Positions 37,901-46,644 are shown, numbered from the stretch's first letter. The stretch is 55,819 nucleotides of DNA from an uncultured bacterium (GCA_903834785.1 CAILKP010000010.1:1-55819), one strand, 5' to 3'. A program made the numbers and translations. The notes: generated from the sequence alone by a model not told the origin.

Positions 37901-39757
37901 TCAGGCAACCCAGGCTGTGCCGCACTCTGGACAGGTTTTGTGGCCGTCGCGGGCTGGGGTCCGGCGGAGGTCGTACCCGCACTTGCCGCACTGGCGGCCG
38001 AGCTTGCCCCGGGCCATGCCCAGAAGCGCGGCATGGCACCACAGCGCCAGCAGCCCCGGTGCCACTGCGGCATGCCACAGCGGGACGGCCACGGACTCCG
38101 CGTACATCCGATACGGTCGCCACTCCAGCCGCACCGGGTACTCCGTTACCCAGCTTGCCAGCATGACGGGGCCAATGTGCTGCGCGGCCGATGGCCCGGG
38201 CACGGGATCTCCGAGCCAGCCGAGTTGGAGTTCCCCTTGTCTGAGCATCAATCCGTACTCGCCGACCAGGGCCGCACTGTCGCGGTGGTGGCTGGCGGCC
38301 AGCAGCACCAGCACAGCGGCTGCGACGACGCCTCCCCACAAGCGGGCTCGCCGCATCGTGCGCTCCGGCCAGTTGTGCGGCCAGAGCCGCCATCCGGCGA
38401 TCTGGTCGGAGAACTCATCGGCGGCTCGGGCCCTGACCGGCCGCAGCAGCACCGCAGCGGCAAAGCCGGCGGCTACCGAAACCACGCTGCCCAGGACCAG
38501 TGCCGCATCGAACGACCCGAGCTTGCTGAACAGCCACCCGCCGGTCAGCGGGCCGAGCAGCCCGCCCAGGCCAAAGCCGATGAAGTAGATGATGCCGTAG
38601 ATCTGCGCCAGGTTGGTTGCGCCGTATCGCTCCGCCGTGGCGATGGGGTGCAGGGCCAGGGTGCCGCCAAAGGCCAGGCCCAGGGCCACGCACGCGACAA
38701 GCACGTGCCAGAACTCCTCGGCGGCGTACAGATTCGCAAGGCCAAAGGCCATCACCAGCGGGCACAGCGTCAGGCACCAGCGCGTGCCAAGGCGCGCGGC
38801 GGGTGCCAGCAGGCTCCACATCGGCCTGCCTGCTGCGTTGAAGATGCCGAATACCGCCAGGGCCAGCCCGCCCGCCGCAGCACCAAAGCCCTTGCCGCCC
38901 GGCTGGCCGAAGCCTACGACCGCCGCCAGTGAGCTGGTGGTCATCAGTCCGCCGAAGATGGCCAGCAAGAACAGGCCGCCGAGCACCCACAGCCGGCTGG
39001 TGCGCACGGCCGCGGCGGCATCCACGCTGCGGGGCGGCGGCGTGCTCGCGTTGTGTTGCTCGGCCCCGAGACTTGCAATGTGCGCGGCTTCAGCAGCGGT
39101 CGGGAAGCGCATGAGCAGCAGCACCGGCAGCAGCAGCACGCCCATCAGCCCGCCGGCGATGGCGAACGTCACGCGGAAGTCCGTCAGTTCGATGAGCCAT
39201 CGCAGCAGGGGGCCGGTAAGTACAGGGCCAAGGCCAAAGCCCATCAGCGCGATGCCCATGGCTGCGGCCCGCTGGCGGGGCTGGCTGAACCATCGCGCCA
39301 CGGGCACAATCGTCGCCGCGGCGTAGATGCAGCCGATCCCCGAGCCCAGCAGCAGCCCGTAGCCGGCGATCATCATCGCCAGATTCTCCGCCGCGGCGCA
39401 CAGCAGTTGCGAGGCCACCATCAGCACCGTGCCCAGCAGCATCATGCCGCGGGGTCCGCGGCGATCAACCACGCGCCCGGCCAGCGGCATGGCCAGGCCG
39501 AAGCAGAACATGCACGCAGCGAAGGGCAGCACGGTTTGAGACCGATCCCAGCCAAAGACGCCTTCCAGTGCGTGCAGATACACCGACCACGCGTAGGAAA
39601 AGCCGCAGACGAACGTCGTCAGCGTACCGAGCAACGCGAACCGCCATGGGCTGACCCGCGGCGGTGCCGCATCGGTTGTTCTGGTGCCGGGGCCATCCAC
39701 GGCGGATGGTAGCGGGCACACGTGCCGGGGCGGAGTTGTGAGGCTGCCAAGCACCAC
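37901..39757 (-). CDS. MFS transporter fused to a C-terminal zinc-ribbon domain
   Basis: 618 residues from GTG 39757 (GTG 39700 is an alternative). Residues about 35-455 form an MFS permease of the oxalate/formate antiporter-like group: 'FGWDRSQTVLPFAACMFCFG', the loop 2-3 motif 'AGRVVDRRGPRG', 'SGIGCIYAAATIVPVARWF' and 'IYGIIYFIGFGLGGLLGPLTG'. After this come two more hydrophobic segments (about 475-500 and 560-580) and a zinc ribbon with Cys590-x2-Cys593 and Cys609-x2-Cys612 ('QCGKCGYDLRRTP', 'CPECGTAW'). This ribbon also occurs on small Phycisphaerae membrane proteins. The substrate is unknown. Confidence 0.82.
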   Translation of the reverse strand: MVLGSLTTPPRHVCPLPSAVDGPGTRTTDAAPPRVSPWRFALLGTLTTFVCGFSYAWSVYLHALEGVFGWDRSQTVLPFAACMFCFGLAMPLAGRVVDRRGPRGMMLLGTVLMVASQLLCAAAENLAMMIAGYGLLLGSGIGCIYAAATIVPVARWFSQPRQRAAAMGIALMGFGLGPVLTGPLLRWLIELTDFRVTFAIAGGLMGVLLLPVLLLMRFPTAAEAAHIASLGAEQHNASTPPPRSVDAAAAVRTSRLWVLGGLFLLAIFGGLMTTSSLAAVVGFGQPGGKGFGAAAGGLALAVFGIFNAAGRPMWSLLAPAARLGTRWCLTLCPLVMAFGLANLYAAEEFWHVLVACVALGLAFGGTLALHPIATAERYGATNLAQIYGIIYFIGFGLGGLLGPLTGGWLFSKLGSFDAALVLGSVVSVAAGFAAAVLLRPVRARAADEFSDQIAGWRLWPHNWPERTMRRARLWGGVVAAAVLVLLAASHHRDSAALVGEYGLMLRQGELQLGWLGDPVPGPSAAQHIGPVMLASWVTEYPVRLEWRPYRMYAESVAVPLWHAAVAPGLLALWCHAALLGMARGKLGRQCGKCGYDLRRTPARDGHKTCPECGTAWVA

Positions 39758-39945
39758 GGACGCCGCGAGCCCGCGTCATCCACCCCTGCCGATCTCGCGT
39801 CCGCCCAGTGGCCCGCCGCAGCCCGTTTTGCCCCTCCCCCCCGGCTCCCTTCCAGCTACCCCATCCCTGTCGCTTCCGCGTTCCTTGCCGTCGACTGCGG
39901 CGTGCTCCGGGTTCTCTGCGGCAGCAACTGGATCAGCGATCTTTT

Positions 39946-40005
39946 CGCAAACCTGTGGAGGACCGTCATGAAGTCGCGGCCATCGACAGTGCGGTCCAGC
40001 GCCCC
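39946..40005 (-). pseudogene. Possible decayed dockerin repeat
   Basis: The minus strand reads A-L-D-R-T-V-D-G-R-D-F-M-T-V-L-H-R-F-A, matching the live consensus P-D-G-T-V-D-G-S-D-F-I-A-F-I-N-A-F-A at most core positions. It continues without the G-C terminus and no matching gene body is seen upstream. It may be a leftover from a deleted dockerin gene or a duplicated 3' end. Chance is possible because the match is only about 19 residues. Confidence 0.4.
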
Positions 40006-40011
40006 ATGACG

Positions 40012-40043
40012 AAAAAAGCGGCCCCGGTTTTCACCGGGGCCGC
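40012..40043 (-). terminator. Terminator of dockerin copy 7
   Basis: An 11-bp stem GCGGCCCCGGT/ACCGGGGCCGC (arms 40018-40028 and 40033-40043, loop TTTC), followed on the minus strand by CTTTTTTC. Confidence 0.85.
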
Positions 40044-40075
40044 CCGAAAATCACGTCAAGTCTGGGCACTCAATC

Positions 40076-42385
40076 TCAGCAACCAACCGCAAACGCGTTG
40101 ATGAACGCGATGAAGTCGGTGCCGTCGATGGTGCCGTCCGGGCCACCCTCGGGCAGGCCGGGGTTGCCGCCGCCAGCAACATCCGCGGCCGCATCCACCG
40201 CGGCATCGCCGATGGCAAAGGAGTTGATGAAGGCGATGAAGTCGGTGCCGTCGACGGTGCCATCGGCGACCACATCGGCAAGGCAGGGCAGCGAGACCGA
40301 CACGCCGTCGCGGATCGTCACGGCGAAGATCGCCGTGCCGGCGACGGTGCTCGTGGGATTGCTAAACGAGATCGAGCGCAGCTGCTTGCCGGTGTAGTCA
40401 CCCAGACCGGCGTTGTTCAGGCCCGCCGTGCTGACGACCGCCTCGACAACGTTGAGGTCAACATCCGCCCGGCCGGAGTCAACGCCGCCGCTGCCGTTGT
40501 ACAGGCCGAGCTGACGCTGAATGTCCACACCAAAGACCGGCTCCGTCGGGTCCTGGTCACCGAACCAGTCGGGGGCGTTGAGGGTCACGGATGTCGAGCT
40601 GTCGTCGGTGAACTCCAGCGACACCGTGAAGTTCGTTCCGCCGTTGGTGGCGTGGTAGAGCACACCGATCTTGGTGTCGGCACCCATGGCCAGCGACAGG
40701 CCGGTCAGCGGGGTGAGCTGCGGCGTCGAACGCTGATCGGAGTTCGGCAGCCACGTCGGCTGGATGCCGCGATCGAAAGACAGGCCGGGAACTTCGGTCT
40801 CAAACGGGTAGTTCGCGTTGTCGTTGGTGTTGCGGTCGCCCAGGTGCACCAGGTCAAGCACGCCGGCCTGCGTCACCACCGAGTAGGGAATCGAAGAGGA
40901 GCTTTCCAGGCCCACCTCGATCGAGCCGACTTCGCCGGTCACCCGCAGAGCGCGGTCAACGATCGAGCGGAAGCCGTTGGGTGCGTCGGGAGCGTCGGCC
41001 TCGCCCGTGTGCACCATGCCGTTGAAGTTGTACGCCATCGGGACGAACACGTCGGAGTGCGTCACGGGGGCGGTGTCCACGTTCAGCGTGAACGCACCGG
41101 TCGCTCCGTTGGCGCCGGCCACGCGGATCTTGTAGCTGACGCCGGCCGTCGCGGTCCACCGGACGCGAGACAGCCCTGCGCGGGTGTTGTCATCGCAGCC
41201 GAGGGCCGCCCCGCCACACGTGCCGTAGACGGCCAGTGTGGTGTTGAGTGTGCCGGGGCCGAAGGTGTTCACTTCCACCAGGCCCGAGGCCTCGGGGGTG
41301 TAGTTGAACCAGACGTCGGCCGAGTCACCCGTGCCACAGGCGGTGATGTCGGTGCCCGTTGCGTTAAAGTTCGCTCCGGAGTTGGCGCCAGCGACCAGAG
41401 GCAGTGCGCCGGTGCAGTCGTCATTGGCCGGCAGCGCGGGCCCGGCGACGCCGTGGAGCACCAGTTCTCCAACCTGCAGGAAGCCGTCGATCGAGGGGCC
41501 AAGCTCGAGGCGGAAGCGCGAGTAGCTGGCCGTGTTGGCGAAGCTCAGCTCCTGCTCTGAATAGTTGATGTTCAGTTGCTGCAGTTCGCTGGTGGTGATC
41601 TGCGTGAAGTTCACACCGTCGTTGGAGCCTGACAGCGTGACATAGGTCGGCGTGCGGTTCTGGAACACGCCGTCATCTCCGCCGCCGAAGATGGTGATTC
41701 CGGTGACGATGCTCGCGCCCTGGGACGGCGTCACATCGATGAACGTCGGACCGCTGTTGCCGTTGAAGATGCCCAGCTTGGTGCCGGTGCGCCCGTCAAA
41801 CAGGTTCGCCGGCCCCTCGTTGGCGTTGGTAAAGCCGATGGCGGGATACGACACGGTGAACGGGTCGCCGTTGGTCAGGATGTTGCCGGCGGTGATCAGC
41901 CGCACCTCGCCGACCTGCATGCTGTTGGCCGAGGCCGCCGTACGCACGGTCGGGAACGTCACGCGGTACTGGCTGAAGGTTGCGGTATTGCTGAACAGCG
42001 TCTGGGCCAGGGCGCGGCGGGTCGTTGGAGCGTTGATGGCGCCGGAGGCGATCGGCGACCAGGTCGCGCCCTCGTCGTTGGAGCCCTCGAGCACGAAGCT
42101 GGCCGGGTCACGCTCCGGGGCGTCGTTGCCGGTGGTGATGCTGATACCGCGGACGATTCCCGTGCCCGTGGGGGTCACGATGAAGCCGGTGTTCAGCTTG
42201 GCGAAGTTGAGATACTTGCTGTCGCCGGAGTTGTCGATGCAGCGATCCGGGGCTTCCCCGCCCGGCCAGTTGACCGGGAAACCGGTGATCGTGTCGCCGG
42301 GACGGATGATGTCCTGAGCGCTTGCCGCGCCGGCGAGGGCGAGCAGGGCAAGCGTGCTGACGGTGACGGATTGGACAGATTTCAT
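40076..42385 (-). CDS. Secreted GC-type dockerin protein with discoidin-like domains (copy 7)
   Basis: 769 residues. A clear signal peptide ends 'AGAASAQDI'. Two discoidin (F5/8 type C)-like domains cover about 25-165 and 170-310 ('ERDPASFVLEGSNDEGATW', 'TYVTLSGSNDGVNFTQI'). Then comes a PPC-like domain ('PANDDCTGALPLVAG', about 315-450) and a domain beginning 'AYNFNGMVHTGEADAPD' homologous to the N-terminal domain of copy 6. 'LPCLADVVADG' starts two dockerin repeats, the first with a short loop and the second with a long Gly/Pro insert nearly identical to that of copy 6; the end is A-V-G-C. The gene has a long leader with a possible regulated promoter. Confidence 0.87.
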   Translation of the reverse strand: MKSVQSVTVSTLALLALAGAASAQDIIRPGDTITGFPVNWPGGEAPDRCIDNSGDSKYLNFAKLNTGFIVTPTGTGIVRGISITTGNDAPERDPASFVLEGSNDEGATWSPIASGAINAPTTRRALAQTLFSNTATFSQYRVTFPTVRTAASANSMQVGEVRLITAGNILTNGDPFTVSYPAIGFTNANEGPANLFDGRTGTKLGIFNGNSGPTFIDVTPSQGASIVTGITIFGGGDDGVFQNRTPTYVTLSGSNDGVNFTQITTSELQQLNINYSEQELSFANTASYSRFRLELGPSIDGFLQVGELVLHGVAGPALPANDDCTGALPLVAGANSGANFNATGTDITACGTGDSADVWFNYTPEASGLVEVNTFGPGTLNTTLAVYGTCGGAALGCDDNTRAGLSRVRWTATAGVSYKIRVAGANGATGAFTLNVDTAPVTHSDVFVPMAYNFNGMVHTGEADAPDAPNGFRSIVDRALRVTGEVGSIEVGLESSSSIPYSVVTQAGVLDLVHLGDRNTNDNANYPFETEVPGLSFDRGIQPTWLPNSDQRSTPQLTPLTGLSLAMGADTKIGVLYHATNGGTNFTVSLEFTDDSSTSVTLNAPDWFGDQDPTEPVFGVDIQRQLGLYNGSGGVDSGRADVDLNVVEAVVSTAGLNNAGLGDYTGKQLRSISFSNPTSTVAGTAIFAVTIRDGVSVSLPCLADVVADGTVDGTDFIAFINSFAIGDAAVDAAADVAGGGNPGLPEGGPDGTIDGTDFIAFINAFAVGC

Positions 42386-42422
42386 GGTCTCAAGCTCCTT
42401 GAATGCCGCTCATTCGGCGATC

Positions 42423-42454
42423 TTGCCCCGCCGCGGTTCCGACGCGGCGGGCAA
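42423..42454 (-). promoter_or_regulatory. Hairpin in the leader of dockerin copy 7
   Basis: Arms TTGCCCGCCGCG/CGCGGCGGGCAA pair over 12 bp with a single bulged base and a 7-nt loop. There is no T run after it, so it is probably not a terminator; it may stabilise the mRNA or limit ribosome access. Confidence 0.4.
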
Positions 42455-42739
42455 CTGCATGTGAACGGAAACGCTCCGGCGACGTTTCGGTCACCGCAAG
42501 CCAGGAGGGGACTTGTGGTCGTGTTCTTGCCCAGATCGCCAACTTCAACCGGATCTCAGGTCCGCATGGTCAGGCGGTCACGAGGTACCGCGCCGTATGG
42601 CCACCCGACATTCGAGGTTCGAGAGGAGTTTGAAGCGAGACCGAACTGACTGGGAAGCACGAACAATCGTCAGGAAAATACCACCGCCGACAACGGACAT
42701 CGCGAGAACAGCGATGCAACCGCTTTCGCCGTTCGAAAC

Positions 42740-42767
42740 AGTTTACATGACAGATCCGTTCTGTCAA
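42740..42767 (-). promoter_or_regulatory. Sigma70-type promoter with overlapping operator-like inverted repeat
   Basis: The minus strand has TTGACA (42767-42762), a 16-base spacer, then TAAACT (42745-42740). A perfect inverted repeat TGACAGA-n5-TCTGTCA (42748-42766) fills the -35/-10 interval. A second one, AAGTTGAGTTTCAACTT (42771-42787), lies immediately upstream of the -35. This is the arrangement expected for repressor and activator sites. Confidence 0.5.
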
Positions 42768-42927
42768 GATAAGTTGAGTTTCAACTTGAACGCGGTCGTA
42801 ACGCCGCTTGCGCTCAGTACAACTGCGGCCAAAACCGTGCGGGCATCGCCAGTTCTCGGAAATCCCCTAGGCAAAGTTGCGCATAGGCCTTCGGACGAGT
42901 GCGGCCTTGAGCGGCTATTCCATGCAA

Positions 42928-42966
42928 ACAGCGGCCGCCCTGCCACAATCGGCAGTGGCGGCCGCT
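42928..42966 (-). terminator. Probable terminator of dockerin copy 8
   Basis: An imperfect long hairpin: AGCGGCCGCC and GGCAGTGGCGGCCGCT arms, 42930-42944 and 42951-42966. On the minus strand it is followed by a short T run (TGTTTGC). Located 30 bases after the stop. Confidence 0.55.
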
Positions 42967-42996
42967 CTTGATAAGGCGATCAAACGCGCGTTTGCC

Positions 42997-44283
42997 TCAG
43001 CAACCGATCGCAAAGGCGTTGATGAATGCGATGACGTCGCTGCCATCGATCGTGCCGTCGGCCTGCAGACCGTCGGGGCCGGCGCCGGCGATGTCCGCCA
43101 GGGGGTCAACGCTCGCATCCCCGATGCCAAAGCTGTTGATGAATGCGATGAAGTCGCTGCCATCAACGGTGCCGTCGGGGCTGCGTCCATCGTCACCTGC
43201 GCCGGCGATGTCAGCGGGCGAGCAGGCCGTCGGGCCGCTGGCCACCGGGGTTAGCACGAACAGGAAGTTGCAGAGCGTTCCGCCGCCCTGGTTGACCAGA
43301 AACAGCCGGCCGGTCACCGGATCGGCAGCGAGCGACTCGATGAGCAACTGCTCGGGGCAGTCATTGAGCGGAAGGCGAGATGCGCCCGTCGGTGTGCCAT
43401 CGACAGTCAGCGACTCGTAGCCGATGAGGTTGCCGCCGAAGTCAAAGACCTGCAGGCCGGGGTTGTCGTTGTCCAGCCCGACGATCAGCGACCCGCCCGG
43501 GCGCCGAACTGCCGCGGGAACCGCGGGCGAGTCGGCCAGGTAGCTCAGGCCCTTGGGCGTGCTGCCCGGCGAGCCGCCGGGGAAGTCGCCGGCAATGTTG
43601 AACGACCCGGCGGCATTGAGGGTGCCGTCGGCGTTGAGACGCAGCAGACGACCGGGAAACTCCTGGTTGAGCAGGTAGATCGCGCTGGAGCGAGTACCGA
43701 ACGCCGGCGTCCAGACCACATCCTCCACGTCGGAGACAAGTGAAACCACGTTCAGTTCGCACGCCGCGGCCGAGGGCGAGCAGTTCTGACCGGGCAGGGC
43801 CGGCAGGATCTGGCCCACCGTACCGGACTGCAGGCTGTAGGCCCGGAGGTTGTCCTCGCTGCTGGCGACGATGAGGTTGCCGCCAGCGCCCGTGCCGGTG
43901 GTGCCGCTGTTGATGGTCACACCTGAGGGCGCCAGTTCGTCGCCTTCAACCTGGAAATCGCTGGTCAGGATCGTTCGAACGTACCGCAGGCCGGTGAGCA
44001 CGCCAGCGGTCTCGAGCAGTTCAAACTCCACCACATGGTTGCGGCGTTCGCCGGGGAACACCTCCGCCATCGCTTCCGACGACGCGATCAGCCGGTTGTT
44101 CCCCGCGTACGTCGCGCCCTCAATCTCCACCAGCCCGAGCAGTGGCGCCCCGAGGTTCACCCGATAGTCCTGACGCCGCTCTGGCCCACGGCCCCATACG
44201 CGTTCACCAACGTCCGGGAAATCTGCTGTGAAGGAAGCCCGGAAGCGCCTGACGGTCGGCTCGCCGATCACTACATCCGTCAC
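42997..44283 (-). CDS. GC-type dockerin protein without a visible signal peptide (copy 8)
   Basis: 428 residues if started at GTG 44283 (V-T-D-V-V-I-G-E-P); the frame is open to 44403, which would overlap the divergent histidine kinase start. Unlike the other complete copies, no hydrophobic signal peptide precedes the body. The body has propeller-like segments ('GGNLIVASSEDNLRAYSL', 'GLSYLADSPAVPAAVRR', 'LAADPVTGRLFLVNQGGG') similar in style to copy 4. 'TACSPADIAG' precedes two dockerin repeats with long loops and the end A-I-G-C; in the second repeat Asp-Phe is changed to Asp-Val. Either the 5' end is damaged, or export uses a non-standard signal. Confidence 0.75.
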   Translation of the reverse strand: MTDVVIGEPTVRRFRASFTADFPDVGERVWGRGPERRQDYRVNLGAPLLGLVEIEGATYAGNNRLIASSEAMAEVFPGERRNHVVEFELLETAGVLTGLRYVRTILTSDFQVEGDELAPSGVTINSGTTGTGAGGNLIVASSEDNLRAYSLQSGTVGQILPALPGQNCSPSAAACELNVVSLVSDVEDVVWTPAFGTRSSAIYLLNQEFPGRLLRLNADGTLNAAGSFNIAGDFPGGSPGSTPKGLSYLADSPAVPAAVRRPGGSLIVGLDNDNPGLQVFDFGGNLIGYESLTVDGTPTGASRLPLNDCPEQLLIESLAADPVTGRLFLVNQGGGTLCNFLFVLTPVASGPTACSPADIAGAGDDGRSPDGTVDGSDFIAFINSFGIGDASVDPLADIAGAGPDGLQADGTIDGSDVIAFINAFAIGC

Positions 44284-44383
44284 ACTCGTCCGTCGCTCAA
44301 GGGGTTTCCGGAAACAGCAGTGGGGCCTCTGCCGATACGTTCGAATCGAGAGCTCTCCCGAGCGCCGATCCGGTCCACAGTTC

Positions 44384-46153
44384 ATGCAGAGTCCAACACC
44401 CAACTTGTCTGCTTCTGCTGCTTCTCACGGGGGCCTGGCAGAGTTCCTGAAAGCTGTGTTCAGCAACGCCGATCTGACGATCCTGGCGGCTGTGACCTTT
44501 CTGGCACTCCTCGCTCTGGTTGTCTGGTCCGCTCAGTACCGGGCGGCACGTCGTACCGTGCTCATCAGCGGCATGCTGACGGCCGTGGTGCTGCTGATCG
44601 GTTCCTGGCTCGTGTTCGCCGAAGGTGAAGCTGCACGAAAGCGACTCCGCCACGGGCTCGAGGGCTTCGCGCCCACGTACGCCGCGGAGATCGCCGTTCG
44701 CGGGCATCACCGCCTCCCGTCCAACGCCAGTGCTGATGATCCGCTGTATCTCGATCTGATCGCGGCTCAGAAGCGCTGGCTCCGATTGAATCCCAGCGTC
44801 ACCGATGTTTACACCGTGCGTCGCGATGCCCACGGCACGTGGCGGTTCATCGTCGATTCCGAAACGGACTATGACCGCGACGGTGTGATCAACGGTGCCC
44901 GTGAGGAACGTACTCTGATCGGTGAACAAGTTGTGACCGCGCTCGACTCGATCGGCCATGCCGCCAGCGGGCACCGTGTGTTCGTCGATCATTCCGAAAC
45001 CGACCGCTGGGGCAAATGGGTGTCGGCCTTTGAACCCGTTTACGCGCCCGATGGCTCGATCGAGGCGGTGCTCGGTGTCGATTTCCCTGCCCAGGAGTGG
45101 GACGGCAGCATCGCCAGTGCTCGTGGTGGAATGCTCGGCTATCTGGCCGTCATGCTCGGCATCCTTGTCGGCGGCGCCGCGCTGCACATCTCCTATCGCC
45201 GCCATCTGCTGGCCACGACCGCCAGCGAGCAGCGTCTGTTTGCCCAGGCAGCCGAGCTTGCCGCCGCTCGCGACAGTCTGGCCGCCTCGCATCACGAGCT
45301 TGAGCACAAAAACGACCAACTGGCTCAGGTAACCGCTCAGGCTGTCTCCGCCAGCCGGGCCAAGGGTGACTTCCTGGCCAACATGTCGCACGAGATCCGA
45401 ACTCCGCTGACAGCCATTCTTGGATTCGCGGACATGCTCAAGGACCCTGAGCTGCCCGTTTCCCTGCGGGTCTCCCACGCCGAGACGATCAAGCGCAGCG
45501 GCAAGCACCTTGTCGAGATCATCAACAGCATCCTGGATTTCTCCAAGATCGAGTCCGGCCGAATGACCGTTGAGATCGTTGCGTGCGACGTGCGGACGAT
45601 TGTGACCGAAGCCGTTGCGCTGCTGCAGCCTCTGGCAGCACGCAAGTCAATCGAGCTGTCGCTGACCTGGCAGCCCGGCACACCGAGTGCCATTCGCTCG
45701 GATCCGATGCGGCTTCGGGAGGTGCTCATCAACCTTATCGGAAACGCCATCAAGTACACCGAGGCCGGATGCGTCCGGGTTGATGTCACCGCCTCAGCCG
45801 GCACCGACGGCACGCCGTCCCTGTTCTTTGCGGTCTCCGATACGGGCATCGGTCTGTCCGCCCAGCAGCTCGGCCATCTCTTCCAGCCGTTTCAGCAGGC
45901 TGACAACTCCCACGCTCGACGCTTTGGCGGTACCGGGCTGGGACTGGCCATCTCTCTTCACTTCGCCGAGCGGCTCGGCGGCACCATTGCCGTCCGCAGT
46001 TCGCCCGGCGCCGGCAGCGTCTTTACGTTCTCCGTGGCCGTCAACCCGGAGGTTGATGAGCCCTCCTCGGCAGCTCATTGCCCACCCATCGACAGCACCC
46101 CGCTGGCGATCGCCCAGCAGGCCCCGCTCCCCCTGTCCCTGATACGGAACTGA
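44384..46153 (+). CDS. Membrane-bound sensor histidine kinase
   Basis: 589 residues from ATG 44384; an in-frame ATG at 44228 would add 52 unlike residues. Helices at about 31-49, 58-78 and 250-269 enclose a sensor region (80-245) that contains 'VDSETDYDRDGVINGARE', an EF-hand-like acidic loop (Asp162, Asp164, Asp166-Gly), and 'FEPVYAPDGSIEAVLGVDF', typical of extracytoplasmic PAS/Cache sensors. HisKA has the phospho-acceptor His336 in 'NMSHEIRTP'. HATPase_c has 'NLIGNAIKYTE', 'VSDTGIGLS' and 'FGGTGLGLAIS'. The cognate receiver gene begins three bases after its stop. It diverges from dockerin copy 8. Confidence 0.9.
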   Translation: MQSPTPNLSASAASHGGLAEFLKAVFSNADLTILAAVTFLALLALVVWSAQYRAARRTVLISGMLTAVVLLIGSWLVFAEGEAARKRLRHGLEGFAPTYAAEIAVRGHHRLPSNASADDPLYLDLIAAQKRWLRLNPSVTDVYTVRRDAHGTWRFIVDSETDYDRDGVINGAREERTLIGEQVVTALDSIGHAASGHRVFVDHSETDRWGKWVSAFEPVYAPDGSIEAVLGVDFPAQEWDGSIASARGGMLGYLAVMLGILVGGAALHISYRRHLLATTASEQRLFAQAAELAAARDSLAASHHELEHKNDQLAQVTAQAVSASRAKGDFLANMSHEIRTPLTAILGFADMLKDPELPVSLRVSHAETIKRSGKHLVEIINSILDFSKIESGRMTVEIVACDVRTIVTEAVALLQPLAARKSIELSLTWQPGTPSAIRSDPMRLREVLINLIGNAIKYTEAGCVRVDVTASAGTDGTPSLFFAVSDTGIGLSAQQLGHLFQPFQQADNSHARRFGGTGLGLAISLHFAERLGGTIAVRSSPGAGSVFTFSVAVNPEVDEPSSAAHCPPIDSTPLAIAQQAPLPLSLIRN

Positions 46154-46156
46154 ATC

Positions 46157-46624
46157 ATGAGCAACCCTCCCCCCGCATGCCAGTCCGCCGCCTCAGCGCC
46201 GTCGACCCCGCCCCGCGTGCTCGTTGTCGATGATGTCCAGGAGAACCGCGAGATTCTCGCCTACTACCTCGGCAAGCTTGGTTTCGACGTGATCACGACC
46301 CAAGACGGGTTCATGGCTGTTGAGGGCCTTTCCGGCGGTGCCGCACGCCGCCGCGGGCTCGATCGCCCGCCGTCCTTTGATCTGGTCCTGATGGACATTT
46401 CCATGCCGCGTCTGGACGGCTTCCAGGCCGTCGCCACCCTGCGGGCTCAGGGCATCCGCACTCCCATCGTGGCCGTCACCGCCAGCACCGTCGAGGGCTG
46501 CCGCGATCGCTGTCTGGCCGCGGGCTATGACGATTTCATTGCCAAACCCGTGGAGCCGGAGCTGCTTCGCTCCGTCTGCACGGCACTGCTCGCCAGTTCC
46601 GGCGGCAATACCGCTGCGGCGTAG
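46157..46624 (+). CDS. Single-domain response regulator
   Basis: 155 residues: one receiver domain and no output domain. Asp25-Asp26 bind metal, Asp80 in 'DLVLMDISMP' is the phosphorylation site, Thr109 and Lys130 in 'FIAKPVEP' complete the active site. It almost certainly receives phosphate from the kinase encoded three bases upstream. Lacking a DNA-binding domain, it must act by protein interaction or in a phosphorelay. The C-terminal 'SSGGNTAAA' is unstructured. It converges with dockerin copy 9 across only 20 bases. Confidence 0.9.
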   Translation: MSNPPPACQSAASAPSTPPRVLVVDDVQENREILAYYLGKLGFDVITTQDGFMAVEGLSGGAARRRGLDRPPSFDLVLMDISMPRLDGFQAVATLRAQGIRTPIVAVTASTVEGCRDRCLAAGYDDFIAKPVEPELLRSVCTALLASSGGNTAAA

Positions 46625-46644
46625 GCCGGGTGCGTCTCCGCCAA

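Larger units (their letters stand above)
39758..40075. other. Intergenic region with dockerin remnant and terminator
   Basis: Between copy 7 and the MFS gene. It contains the terminator at 40012-40043 and, on the minus strand, a degenerate dockerin-like segment (39946-40005). The rest is C/T-rich and shows no recognised gene. Confidence 0.5.
42386..42996. other. 611-base intergenic region, likely long leader of dockerin copy 7
   Basis: No convincing gene on either strand. On the minus strand it holds a strong promoter-like pair (42740-42767) overlapped by an inverted repeat, a second inverted repeat just upstream, and a 12-bp hairpin with one bulge (42423-42454) about 40 bases before the start codon. 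The left-over 42800-42930 holds nothing recognised. Confidence 0.5.
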
